From positions 310,001-374,000 of the forward strand of contig NZ_FOKL01000007.1 of assembly GCF_900112025.1 (NCBI RefSeq): a DNA stretch of 64,000 nucleotides, read 5' to 3'. The position numbers were made by a program, and so were the translations under genes. A model generated the notes under the pieces. That model was not told where the DNA came from, did no database searches, and saw only the letters and a list, made by a program, of their open reading frames with translations. Source of the stretch: Janthinobacterium sp. 344 (GTDB lineage: Bacteria; Pseudomonadota; Gammaproteobacteria; Burkholderiales; Burkholderiaceae_D). Shown here one piece after another: positions 17,309-24,915 of the stretch. Positions within the stretch are counted from its first letter, which is position 1; each line of letters opens with the position of its first letter.

Positions 17309-18370
17309 TTAGTTGTGCTCGATGCCGAGCAGGGTGTTGATCTGCTGCGCGCTGACGGGGGCGCCGGCGAAGTCGTCGAAGATCTTGTCGGTGACGGCAA
17401 TGATGTGGGCATTGATGAAGGCCACGCCTTCGCGCGCCCCCACTTCCTGGTCCTTCAGGCAGCATTCCCATTCCAGCGTGGCCCAGCCCGCGTAATCGTT
17501 CTGCGCCATCTTTGAAAAAATCGCCTTGAAATCGACCTGGCCATCGCCCAGCGAACGGAAACGCCCGGCGCGGTTTTCCCACGACTGGTAGCCGCCGTAG
17601 ATGCCTTGCCGTCCCGTCGGATTGAATTCCGCATCCTTCACATGGAACATGCGGATGTGGTCCTTGTAAATGTCGATGAATTCCAGGTAGTTCAGCTGCT
17701 GCAGCACGAAGTGGCTGGGGTCGAACAGCATCTTGCAGCGCGGATGGCGGCCCACGCGCTCGTAGAACATCTCGAAGCTGATGCCGTCATGCAGGTCTTC
17801 GCTGGGGTGGATTTCGTAGCACAGGTTGATGCCCTGTTCCTCGCACACGTCGAGGATGGGCAGCCAGCGGCGCGCCAGTTCATCGAAGGCCGTTTCGATC
17901 AGGCCGGGCGGGCGCTGCGGGAACGGGAACAGATACGGCCAGGCGAACGAGCCGGAAAACGTGCCCATGTCCGTCAGGCCCAGGCGCTTCGAGGCCATGG
18001 CCGCCAGTTTCACTTGCTCGATGGCCCACGCCGTGCGCGCGGCCGGCTGGCCGTGCAGATGTGCAGGGGCGAAGCTGTCGCACAGCGCGTCGTAGGCCGG
18101 GTGCACGGCCACCAGCTGGCCGAGGATGTGCGTCGTCAGTTCGCTGATGACGAGACCATGGCCCGCCAGCATGGCAACGAGGTCGTCGCAGTATTGCTGG
18201 CTGTGCGCGGCCTGCGCCACGTCGAACAGGCGCGCATCCCAGGCGGGAATCTGCAGGGCCTTGAAGCCCATGCCGGCCGCCCACTCGGCGATGGCGGGCA
18301 GGGTGTTGAAGGGCGCCGTGTCGGCGGCGAATTGTGCCAGGTGCAGGCTTGGTCCTTGGATGGTTTTCAT
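17309..18370 (-). CDS. Sugar phosphate isomerase/epimerase-family TIM-barrel protein
   Basis: A 353-residue xylose-isomerase-like TIM barrel. Metal-ligand strands are visible as NLCYEIHPSEDLHDG, MLFDPSHFV, IRMFHVKDAEF and WATLEWECCLKD, giving Glu, Asp, His and Glu ligand candidates. Such proteins act on keto sugars, inosose or other polyols. It is the first gene of the minus-strand operon with two hydrolases, and its promoter region carries the palindrome at 18381-18404. The exact reaction is not determinable. Confidence 0.87.
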   Translation of the reverse strand: MKTIQGPSLHLAQFAADTAPFNTLPAIAEWAAGMGFKALQIPAWDARLFDVAQAAHSQQYCDDLVAMLAGHGLVISELTTHILGQLVAVHPAYDALCDSFAPAHLHGQPAARTAWAIEQVKLAAMASKRLGLTDMGTFSGSFAWPYLFPFPQRPPGLIETAFDELARRWLPILDVCEEQGINLCYEIHPSEDLHDGISFEMFYERVGRHPRCKMLFDPSHFVLQQLNYLEFIDIYKDHIRMFHVKDAEFNPTGRQGIYGGYQSWENRAGRFRSLGDGQVDFKAIFSKMAQNDYAGWATLEWECCLKDQEVGAREGVAFINAHIIAVTDKIFDDFAGAPVSAQQINTLLGIEHN

Positions 18371-18380
18371 ATCGGCTCCT

Positions 18381-18404
18381 ATTGTTTGTCGATCGACAAA
18401 GAAT
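18381..18404. promoter_or_regulatory. Palindromic operator candidate between isomerase and TetR genes
   Basis: TTTGTCGATCGACAAA (18385-18400) is a perfect 16-bp palindrome, and the symmetry extends outward with one broken pair to 24 bp. It lies 11 bp before the isomerase start and about 107 bp before the divergent TetR-family gene, the usual place for a TetR operator. The match to a specific regulator is inference. Confidence 0.6.
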
Positions 18405-18510
18405 AGGCGAAATTCTTGGCGCGGTCAAGACGTGCATGCAAAATAAATCGGGAACGCGCCGCGGGCGCCAGGCGTTATACTGGCCGCCACTTCGCAAGCA
18501 GAGGATCAAG

Positions 18511-19110
18511 ATGGCAGGAAGACCGAGGGAATTCGACCGCGCGCTGGCGCTGGCAAAAGCGCGCGACGCGTTCTGGACGCGCGGCTACGAGGGCGTGTCG
18601 ATGGCCGACCTGGTGGCGGCGCTGGGCATCGCCTCGGCGCGCATCTACGCGGCGTTTGGCTCGAAGGAGCAGCTGTTCCGCGAAGCCGTGGAATTGTACG
18701 AGTCAGGCGAGGGCGCCTTTGCCGTGCACGCGCTGGCGGCCAGCCTGAATGTGCGCGACGCGGTGGCGCGCATGCTGGAGGAAGCCGTGCTGCTGTACAC
18801 GCGCAGCGGCCAGCCGCAAGGCTGCATGGTGGTCACGGCCGCCACCAACACCAGTGCCGAAAACGCCGGCATCGCCGACTGGCTGGCGCAGCACCGCCGC
18901 GCGCGCACGCAAGCCGTCATCGAGCGCCTGCGCGCGGCGCAGCTGGCGGGAGAGTTGAAAGCGGAGGCGGACGTGCAGGCGCTGGGCGACTATTATGCGG
19001 CCTTGCTGCATGGCCTGTCGGTGCAGGCGCGCGACGGCATTCCCGCCGAACGCTTGCTGGCATTGATCACGCCGGCGATGGCGCCGTTGGCGCTGGAAAT
19101 GCAAACGTAA
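18511..19110 (+). CDS. TetR/AcrR-family transcriptional regulator
   Basis: A 199-residue repressor-type protein. The N-terminal HTH (about 8-52) reads ALAKARDAFWTRGYEGVSMADLVAALGIASARIYAAFGSKEQLFREAV, and a helical ligand-binding domain follows, with the C-terminal family motif GDYYAALLHGLSVQARDG. The start at 18511 follows AGAGGATCAAG. It is divergent from the isomerase/hydrolase operon and probably controls it through the palindrome at 18381. Confidence 0.92.
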   Translation: MAGRPREFDRALALAKARDAFWTRGYEGVSMADLVAALGIASARIYAAFGSKEQLFREAVELYESGEGAFAVHALAASLNVRDAVARMLEEAVLLYTRSGQPQGCMVVTAATNTSAENAGIADWLAQHRRARTQAVIERLRAAQLAGELKAEADVQALGDYYAALLHGLSVQARDGIPAERLLALITPAMAPLALEMQT

Positions 19111-19135
19111 GCTATCGTGTCGATAGTTGCCGTAG

Positions 19136-19507
19136 TTAAGTCTTGACGTCGATCAGGCTGCCCAGGGCCTGGTCGGCCGCCTTGACGACATTCGCCGACA
19201 GGTTGAACCCGGCCTTGTAGACGAGGTTATCGGTCAGTTCGGACGCCAGGCCCACGCCGTTCGGCCGGCTTTCTGCCGCCTTGGCCGCAGTCGCATTGGC
19301 GCCGCTGACGCTGTCGCCGGCGGCCAGCTTGCGCCCTTCGACAGAGAGGGTGACGCCCGTGCCGGCCGGGCTGCCTTCCTGGAATTGGGCTTGCTGCGGC
19401 TGGAAGCCCGGCGTATTCGCATTGGCGATATTGTTGGCGGACACGTCCAGCGCGCGCTGGTTGGCGGTCAGCCCCGAGGTGCCGGTGGTAAGGGCGGAGA
19501 TGGACAT
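19136..19507 (-). CDS. Orphan flagellar rod-type protein (FlgB/FlgC N-domain)
   Basis: A 123-residue protein. The N-terminus SISALTTGTSGLTANQRALDVSANNIANANTPGF is the universal flagellar basal-body rod/hook motif (ANNIANANTPG), and the C-terminal heptad stretch LVYKAGFNLSANVVKAADQALGSLIDV resembles the terminal coiled coil that pairs with it. There is no flagellar gene nearby. The middle is only about 55 residues, shorter than FlgC. It could be a diverged rod-like subunit or a remnant. Confidence 0.8.
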   Translation of the reverse strand: MSISALTTGTSGLTANQRALDVSANNIANANTPGFQPQQAQFQEGSPAGTGVTLSVEGRKLAAGDSVSGANATAAKAAESRPNGVGLASELTDNLVYKAGFNLSANVVKAADQALGSLIDVKT

Positions 19508-19723
19508 GGCGGGCTCCTTCAGAATATCCCTAGTTTACTCGCATGCGGGCAGCATGTGGTTGGTGCAAGGCAACATTTTTTTGCGCGCGGGCGGGCCACA
19601 AAAAAAGTTGTGGCATGTAACTTTTTAATATTGTCCTGTGGCATTTCACTGCCTAGACTGGCTGGGAAATCTGCCACGGAGCCCGCCATTTTCTCCCTCG
19701 TACGCCCGCTGTGCCTGAGTTTA

Positions 19724-20863
19724 ATGCTCAGCCTGCCTTGCCTGTCCCTGAACGCCCAGCCTGTTTCTGTGTCACTGCCACTCGACTCGCGCCTGAACGA
19801 GCAGATCATCATGGTGCCGGCCGGCGACGGCCTGCGCGAGGAACTGGAAACCACCGTCTTTCGCCCGAGCGGTCCCGGCCCGTTTCCCCTGCTGCTGATG
19901 AACCACGGCAAGCAGGCGGGGCCGGCCAAGCTGCAGGCGCGCGAGCGCTTCATCTATATGGCGACCGCATTCGTGCGCCGCGGCTATGCGGTGATGCTGC
20001 CCATGCGCGCCGGCTATGCCCTGTCCACGGGCGCCTACCGCGATTCTGGCTGCGACATGCTGGGCAATGCCCATGGCCAGGCGCGCGACGTGCTGGCCGC
20101 GCTGGCGTATGCGCGCCGCCAGAGCTGGGTCGACCCCGGGCGCATCGTGGTGGCGGGCCAGTCCTACGGCGGCCTGGCGGCGCTGGCGCTGGCCACCAGG
20201 GCGCTGCCCGGCGTGCGCGGCGTGCTCAATTTCGCGGGCGGCTTGCGCGTCGATGCGCCCGGCTGCGACTGGCAAGCGTCGCTGGCCAAGGCCTTCGCCA
20301 CCCTGGGCGCCTACAACCGCATCCCCAGTCTGTGGCTGTATGGCGCGAACGACTCCTACTTTTCACCGGCGCTGGTGCGGCGCCTGTTCAATTCCTTCAG
20401 CGGTTCCGGCGGCCAGGCGGAACTGCTCGCCTATGGGCCGTTCAAGCGCGATGCCCACCTGACCCTGGGCAGCCGCGACGGCGTGGCCGTCTGGCTGCCG
20501 CCCACCGAGCGTTTCCTGCAACAGATCGGCATGCCGGTGCGCCAGGTTGTCAGCGTGGTCGACCCGCCGGCGCCGCCCGAGACGCATTTTGCCTTGCTCG
20601 ATGATATCGCCGCCGTACCCTACCTGGCGGCGCCGGGCCGCGCCGCCTACCGCGCTTTCCTGGACAAGACGGCGCCGCGCGCCTTCGCCCTGTCTGCCAG
20701 CGGCGCCTGGGCCTGGGCCGAGGAGGGCGAGAGTCCCGATGTGCGCGCGCTGACCTCGTGCCAGCGGCGCAGCAGCGTCCCCTGTCACCTGTATTCGGTC
20801 GACGAAAGCGTGGTCTGGCCTCTGGGCGGCGGCAGTGCGGCGGCGGCCGGCGCAGCGGAATAA
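19724..20863 (+). CDS. Exported alpha/beta hydrolase (dienelactone-hydrolase/dipeptidyl-peptidase-like)
   Basis: A hydrolase of about 380 residues. The core shows PLLLMNHGKQAGP, DVLAALAYARRQSWVDPGRIVVAGQSYGGLAALALA with the Ser elbow GQSYGG, a later LWLYGANDSYF with the acid, and AHLTL with a possible His. The ATG at 19724 leaves a truncated signal peptide. Upstream in-frame ATT (19688) or CTG codons would give a complete signal sequence, and CACGGAG lies 7 bases before the ATT, so the true start may be non-canonical. Substrate unknown. Confidence 0.75.
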   Translation: MLSLPCLSLNAQPVSVSLPLDSRLNEQIIMVPAGDGLREELETTVFRPSGPGPFPLLLMNHGKQAGPAKLQARERFIYMATAFVRRGYAVMLPMRAGYALSTGAYRDSGCDMLGNAHGQARDVLAALAYARRQSWVDPGRIVVAGQSYGGLAALALATRALPGVRGVLNFAGGLRVDAPGCDWQASLAKAFATLGAYNRIPSLWLYGANDSYFSPALVRRLFNSFSGSGGQAELLAYGPFKRDAHLTLGSRDGVAVWLPPTERFLQQIGMPVRQVVSVVDPPAPPETHFALLDDIAAVPYLAAPGRAAYRAFLDKTAPRAFALSASGAWAWAEEGESPDVRALTSCQRRSSVPCHLYSVDESVVWPLGGGSAAAAGAAE

Positions 20864-20975
20864 GCCCCCGCGCACGATAGTTGTCGCCGAAACGGGCGGC
20901 GGGCGAATATACTAGGCGAAAAGGGAGGCGCTGCGCTTCCCGTCCGCCCTTATCATCCAGCGAGAATTCACCCCT

Positions 20976-22457
20976 ATGGCGTCATCCCCAGAAAACCTCA
21001 GCATGGCCGTGTTTTGCGACTTCGAGAACGTCGCGCTCGGCGTGCGAGATGCAAATTACGAAAAATTCGATATCAAACCTATCCTGGAACGCCTGCTGCT
21101 CAAGGGCAGCATCGTCGTCAAGAAGGCGTATTGCGACTGGGACCGCTATAAAAGCTTCAAGGGCACCATGCACGAGGCGAACTTCGAGCTGATCGAAATT
21201 CCCCACGTGCGCCAGTCCGGCAAGAATTCGGCCGATATCCGCCTGGTGGTCGATGCGCTGGACCTGTGCTACACCAAGGCCCACGTCAACACCTTCGTCA
21301 TCATCAGCGGCGATTCCGATTTCTCGCCGCTGGTGTCGAAGCTGCGCGAAAACGCCAAGCAGGTGATCGGCGTGGGCGTCAAGCAGTCGACGTCCGACCT
21401 GCTGGTGGCCAACTGCGATGAATTCATTTTCTACGACGACCTGGTGCGCGAAAGCCGCCGCACGGCCGGCAAGCGCGATGCGCGCGACACGCCGGCCGCC
21501 AAGCGCTCCCCCGACGAGGAAGTGCGCCGCAAGGAAAAATACGAGTCGCGCAAGACGGAAGCGATCGAGATGGCCGTCGCCACTTTCGACGCCCTCGTTT
21601 CCGAGCGCGGTGACAGCGGCAAGATCTGGGCCTCGATGCTGAAGGAAGCGATCAAGCGCCGCAAGCCGGACTTCAGCGAGTCCTACTACGGTTTCCGCAC
21701 CTTCGGCAACCTGCTGGAAGAAGCGCAGACGCGCGGCTTGCTGGAATTTGGCCGCGATGAAAAGTCGGGCGCCTATGTCTACCGCAGCAGCGGCCTGGTG
21801 GCCGTGCCGGCCGCCGTGAGCGCGGACGTGGCCAGTGAGGCAAGTGTCGCCGGCGAGACGGCCGTGACGGCGGAAGAGGGTAGCCGCGAAGGCGGCAGCC
21901 GCCGCGACTCGCGCCGCAATGGCCGTGGCGGCCGCAAGCAGAACGAGCAGCGCCGCGGCGAGTCCGCGCCCCAGGCGTTCGTGCCGGTGGCCGACGCCGA
22001 AACAGCCGTCGTCGAGCAGTATGCGCCGGCGCCGCAGCCGGAAGAGCTGCACGAAGTGGCGGAAGCGCCTGCCGAAGTGGCGGGCGACGAAGGCAACGCC
22101 AAGCGCGGTTCGCGCCGCAATGGCCGTGGCGGCCGCAAGAATGGCGATGGCGCCCGCGAAGCGCGCGCCGAGGTGGTCGACGTGGCGCCGGCGCCTGAAC
22201 CGGTGCCCGAGCCGGTAGCCGAAGTGATCGTCGAAGCCGTCGCCGAAGCGAAGCCGAAGGCCAAGCCACGCACGCCGGCCCGCAAGGCGGCAGCGGCGAA
22301 GAAGCCGGCCAAGAAGGCGGAAGCGGTGGCGGAAGCGGCGCCTGTCGTTGAAGCGGCGCCGGTGGAAGTGGCCGTCGTGGCCGAAGACAAGCCCGCCAAG
22401 GCGCCGCGCAAGACGCCGGCGCGCCGTCCCGCGCGCAAGAAGGCGGAAGCGGCTTGA
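20976..22457 (+). CDS. NYN-domain (LabA/DUF88) RNase-like protein with LOTUS domain and basic tail
   Basis: A 493-residue protein. Residues about 8-150 form a PIN-like NYN domain with the acidic set VFCDFENV, NSADIRLVVDAL and ISGDSDFSPLV, which normally forms the metal site of a ribonuclease. Residues about 185-265 form an OST-HTH/LOTUS domain (IWASMLKEAIKRRKPDFSESYYGFRTFGNLLEEAQTRGLL), known to bind RNA or G4 structures. The tail (about 280-493) alternates acidic stretches with SRRNGRGGRK repeats and histone-H1-like Lys/Ala/Pro runs. RNA processing or turnover is likely; targets are unknown. Confidence 0.9.
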   Translation: MASSPENLSMAVFCDFENVALGVRDANYEKFDIKPILERLLLKGSIVVKKAYCDWDRYKSFKGTMHEANFELIEIPHVRQSGKNSADIRLVVDALDLCYTKAHVNTFVIISGDSDFSPLVSKLRENAKQVIGVGVKQSTSDLLVANCDEFIFYDDLVRESRRTAGKRDARDTPAAKRSPDEEVRRKEKYESRKTEAIEMAVATFDALVSERGDSGKIWASMLKEAIKRRKPDFSESYYGFRTFGNLLEEAQTRGLLEFGRDEKSGAYVYRSSGLVAVPAAVSADVASEASVAGETAVTAEEGSREGGSRRDSRRNGRGGRKQNEQRRGESAPQAFVPVADAETAVVEQYAPAPQPEELHEVAEAPAEVAGDEGNAKRGSRRNGRGGRKNGDGAREARAEVVDVAPAPEPVPEPVAEVIVEAVAEAKPKAKPRTPARKAAAAKKPAKKAEAVAEAAPVVEAAPVEVAVVAEDKPAKAPRKTPARRPARKKAEAA

Positions 22458-22480
22458 TTGACCGCTCGCAGCGGAAGGCT

Positions 22481-22521
22481 GGGGTCAGACGGGGACGCCG
22501 AGTCCCGACGGGTCTGACCCC
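22481..22521. repeat. Two-tier palindrome, GGGGTCAGAC family
   Basis: GGGGTCAGAC (22481-22490) and GTCTGACCCC (22512-22521) are perfect outer arms; inside them GGGAC and GTCCC form a second stem. It lies just after the NYN gene and before the hemolysin III gene, and shares its core with repeats at 15414 and 60797. It lacks a T-run, so it is not a classical terminator. Confidence 0.7.
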
Positions 22522-22557
22522 GGGTGTCTGTTGCGTCTTAGCAAAGCGGTGTTAAGC

Positions 22558-23175
22558 ATGTACCACGGTGAACGCTTCAACAGCATTTCCCATACGGTGG
22601 GCGCCGCCCTGGCGGCCATCGGCGGCGTGATCCTGATCGTCGTGGCGGCCCGCACGGGCGATCCCTGGAAAATCGTCAGCTGCAGCGTGTACGCGGCCAT
22701 GCTGCTGACTCTATATCTCACCTCCACCCTGTATCACAGCGTGCGCGGCAAGGCCAAGGCCGTGCTGCAGCGCCTCGACCATTGCGCCATCTACCTGCTC
22801 ATCGCGGGCACCTACACGCCCTTCATGCTGGTGACCCTGCGCGGGCCGTGGGGCTGGTCGCTGTTCGGCGTCGTCTGGGGCCTGGCGCTGATCGGCATCG
22901 CGCAGGAATACCTGTACGCCAGGGGCGCGCGCATCCTGTCGCTGGTGATCTACGTGGCCATGGGCTGGCTGATCGTCATCGGCATCAAGCCGCTGCTGGC
23001 GGCGCTGGAATGGAACGGTTTTTTATGGCTGGTGGCGGGCGGCCTGTGCTACACGGGCGGCATCGTTTTTTACGCCACCGACCACAAGCTGCGCCATGGC
23101 CACGGTATCTGGCACCTGTTCGTGCTGGCCGGCAGTTGCTGCCATTTTGTCGCCATTTTGTTCTACGTTGCCTGA
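22558..23175 (+). CDS. Hemolysin III/YqfA family membrane protein
   Basis: A 205-residue seven-TM protein of the hemolysin III (PAQR-related) family. It begins MYHGERFNSISHTVGAALAAIGG, the family start, which supports the ATG at 22558 over an upstream TTG. Signature segments are YLTSTLYHSV, LDHCAIYLLIAGTYTPFML and HGIWHLFVLAGSCCHFVAIL, whose His residues build the putative metal site. Bacterial members are linked to membrane-lipid homeostasis rather than proven haemolysis. Confidence 0.9.
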   Translation: MYHGERFNSISHTVGAALAAIGGVILIVVAARTGDPWKIVSCSVYAAMLLTLYLTSTLYHSVRGKAKAVLQRLDHCAIYLLIAGTYTPFMLVTLRGPWGWSLFGVVWGLALIGIAQEYLYARGARILSLVIYVAMGWLIVIGIKPLLAALEWNGFLWLVAGGLCYTGGIVFYATDHKLRHGHGIWHLFVLAGSCCHFVAILFYVA

Positions 23176-23265
23176 CGTTGCCCGTCGCCCTCACTGTTGC
23201 CCTGATTCCATTATAATGGCGCGATATGTGAAGTATAGGCAAGAATAAGCAACAATAGGGCAACA

Positions 23266-24147
23266 ATGGATATCAATTCGGACGACCTGAAAATCTTCGT
23301 CACCGTCATCGACAGCGGCACCCTGAGCGCGGCCGCCGTGCATCTGGGACAAACCACCTCGGGCGTCAGCCGCGCCCTGTCCCGCCTGGAAGACAAGCTG
23401 GCCACCTCGCTGCTGACGCGCACCACGCGGCGCATGGAGCTGACGGAAGAGGGCCAGCTGTTCCTGGAAAAGGCGCGCGCCATCCTCGCCTCGATGGAGG
23501 ACGTGGAGGAATCGATCCGCATCCGCCGCCAGAAACCGGCCGGCCGCCTGTCCGTCGACGCCGCCTCGCCCTTCATGCTGCATTGCGTGGTGCCCCACGT
23601 GGCGGAATTTCGCGCCATGTACCCGGAGATCCGCCTGGAGCTGACCAGCAACGACCAGATCGCCGACCTGCTCGAGCACCGCACCGATATCGCCATCCGC
23701 ATCGGCGCCCTGGTCGACTCGACCCTGCATGCGCGCGCCTTGAGCGCCAGTCCCCTGCACGTGCTGGCCACGCCCGCCTACCTGGCGCGCCACGGCACGC
23801 CGGCCACGCCGGAAGAGCTGTCCGGCCACGCGCTGCTGGGCTTTGCGCAGTACGAACCGGGCAACAACTGGCCGCTGCGCCACGAGGCGGGCAACAGCCT
23901 GCAGATCGTGCCCGCGCTGGCCGCCTCCAGCGGCGAAACCCTGCGCCAGCTGGCCTTGCACGACCAGGGCATCGTCTGCCTGTCCGATTTCATGACCAAG
24001 GACGACATCGCGGCCGGCCGCCTGGTGAAGGTGCTGCAGCCGTTTTCCACGGGCTACCGCCAGCAGATCCACGCCGTGTACTACCGCAACACGCAGCTGG
24101 CGCAGCGCATCAGCTGCTTCCTCGAATTCCTGCAGCAAAAGCTGTAG
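23266..24147 (+). CDS. LysR-family transcriptional regulator
   Basis: A 293-residue LysR-type regulator. The N-terminal winged HTH spans about 5-65 (DDLKIFVTVIDSGTLSAAAVHLGQTTSGVSRALSRLEDKL) and the effector-binding domain about 90-290, with the CrgA/DmlR-like pattern GRLSVDAASPFMLHCVVPHVAEFRAMYPEI. No divergent target gene is present; a Zn-ribbon gene follows 24 bp later. The region before it holds two close GGCAACAATGG-like repeats that overlap the binding site. Confidence 0.93.
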   Translation: MDINSDDLKIFVTVIDSGTLSAAAVHLGQTTSGVSRALSRLEDKLATSLLTRTTRRMELTEEGQLFLEKARAILASMEDVEESIRIRRQKPAGRLSVDAASPFMLHCVVPHVAEFRAMYPEIRLELTSNDQIADLLEHRTDIAIRIGALVDSTLHARALSASPLHVLATPAYLARHGTPATPEELSGHALLGFAQYEPGNNWPLRHEAGNSLQIVPALAASSGETLRQLALHDQGIVCLSDFMTKDDIAAGRLVKVLQPFSTGYRQQIHAVYYRNTQLAQRISCFLEFLQQKL

Positions 24148-24171
24148 GCCCTGAGCATGCAGGAGACCGGC

Positions 24172-24396
24172 ATGCAATGTCCCACCTGCGACGAGTACGG
24201 CGACCTGCTGCGCGCCACGGTCCGCAAGACGGGGCAGCAGGTGATCGTCTGCGCGGAATGCGATTTCGTGTGGCCGCATCCGGGGCAGCCTTTCGACGAG
24301 GCCCGCGCCACGGACGTGGCTTCCCTGCTGGCGCGGTCCGGCCTGGACGACGACTGGGACGAGCTTGAGCTGGGGCCAGGGGTGCCCCCGGCATAG
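24172..24396 (+). CDS. Small zinc-ribbon protein
   Basis: A 74-residue protein with MQCPTCDEYG and VIVCAECDF, two CxxC knuckles about 24 residues apart that should bind one zinc ion. The C-terminal half is acidic. AGGAGA lies 7 bases before the ATG at 24172, so I prefer it to the ATG at 24157. It follows the LysR gene closely and may be co-transcribed. Function unknown; a protein- or nucleic-acid-binding adaptor is possible. Confidence 0.7.
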   Translation: MQCPTCDEYGDLLRATVRKTGQQVIVCAECDFVWPHPGQPFDEARATDVASLLARSGLDDDWDELELGPGVPPA

Positions 24397-24915
24397 CGCC
24401 GGCATGGCTCCTTCTTCATTGCCGGCACTGCATGCCGCGTGCGCTATCCCGTAGTACTACGTAAATACAAATGAATATTTCAGGAGTATAGTATTCATTC
24501 GTATGGAATATGCCTGATCCGGCATATTGACGACAGCACCGGCGCCAGTCAGGGGAGGCGGCCTCCCCGCATGGCATTCCAGGCGCGGTGCTGCCGTCGA
24601 TATGCGGGGTATGGATGCCGTACGGCGTGCTGCACGCCGTGCCACGGTGCTCGACGACCTCTTCGTCCGCTCCGCTGGTGCCGCGGTGTGGCGCATGACG
24701 GTGGTGCTGATCAAATGATGAGCGACTCCCCGACCCCGAGCCGTTTTTTTGTGCTCTTTCTCCTGGACCCGGGCGCCGCCCCAAGCGCCACCTTGATCCG
24801 CTGATCCCACAAAAACATTCGATCATGCCGGCACTGCCGTTATCTCTCTTGTCACCTTGAGCCTGCCGCACATGGCTCGGATGGCTGCGTATAGACTAAC
24901 GGAGTACAAAATAAA
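24397..24915. other. 519-bp intergenic region with clustered inverted repeats, upstream of gcd
   Basis: No convincing gene. Three inverted repeats lie in order. The first has arms AATATGCC/GGCATATT at 24507-24528 with a 6-base loop. The second is a long imperfect stem of about 20 bp (24526-24546 with 24582-24601) enclosing GGGGAGG/CCTCCCC at 24552-24568. The third is ACGGCGTG/CACGCCGT at 24622-24640 with a CTG loop. A T7 run sits at about 24745. This could be a small RNA, a structured 5' leader of gcd or a degraded repeat element. Confidence 0.5.
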
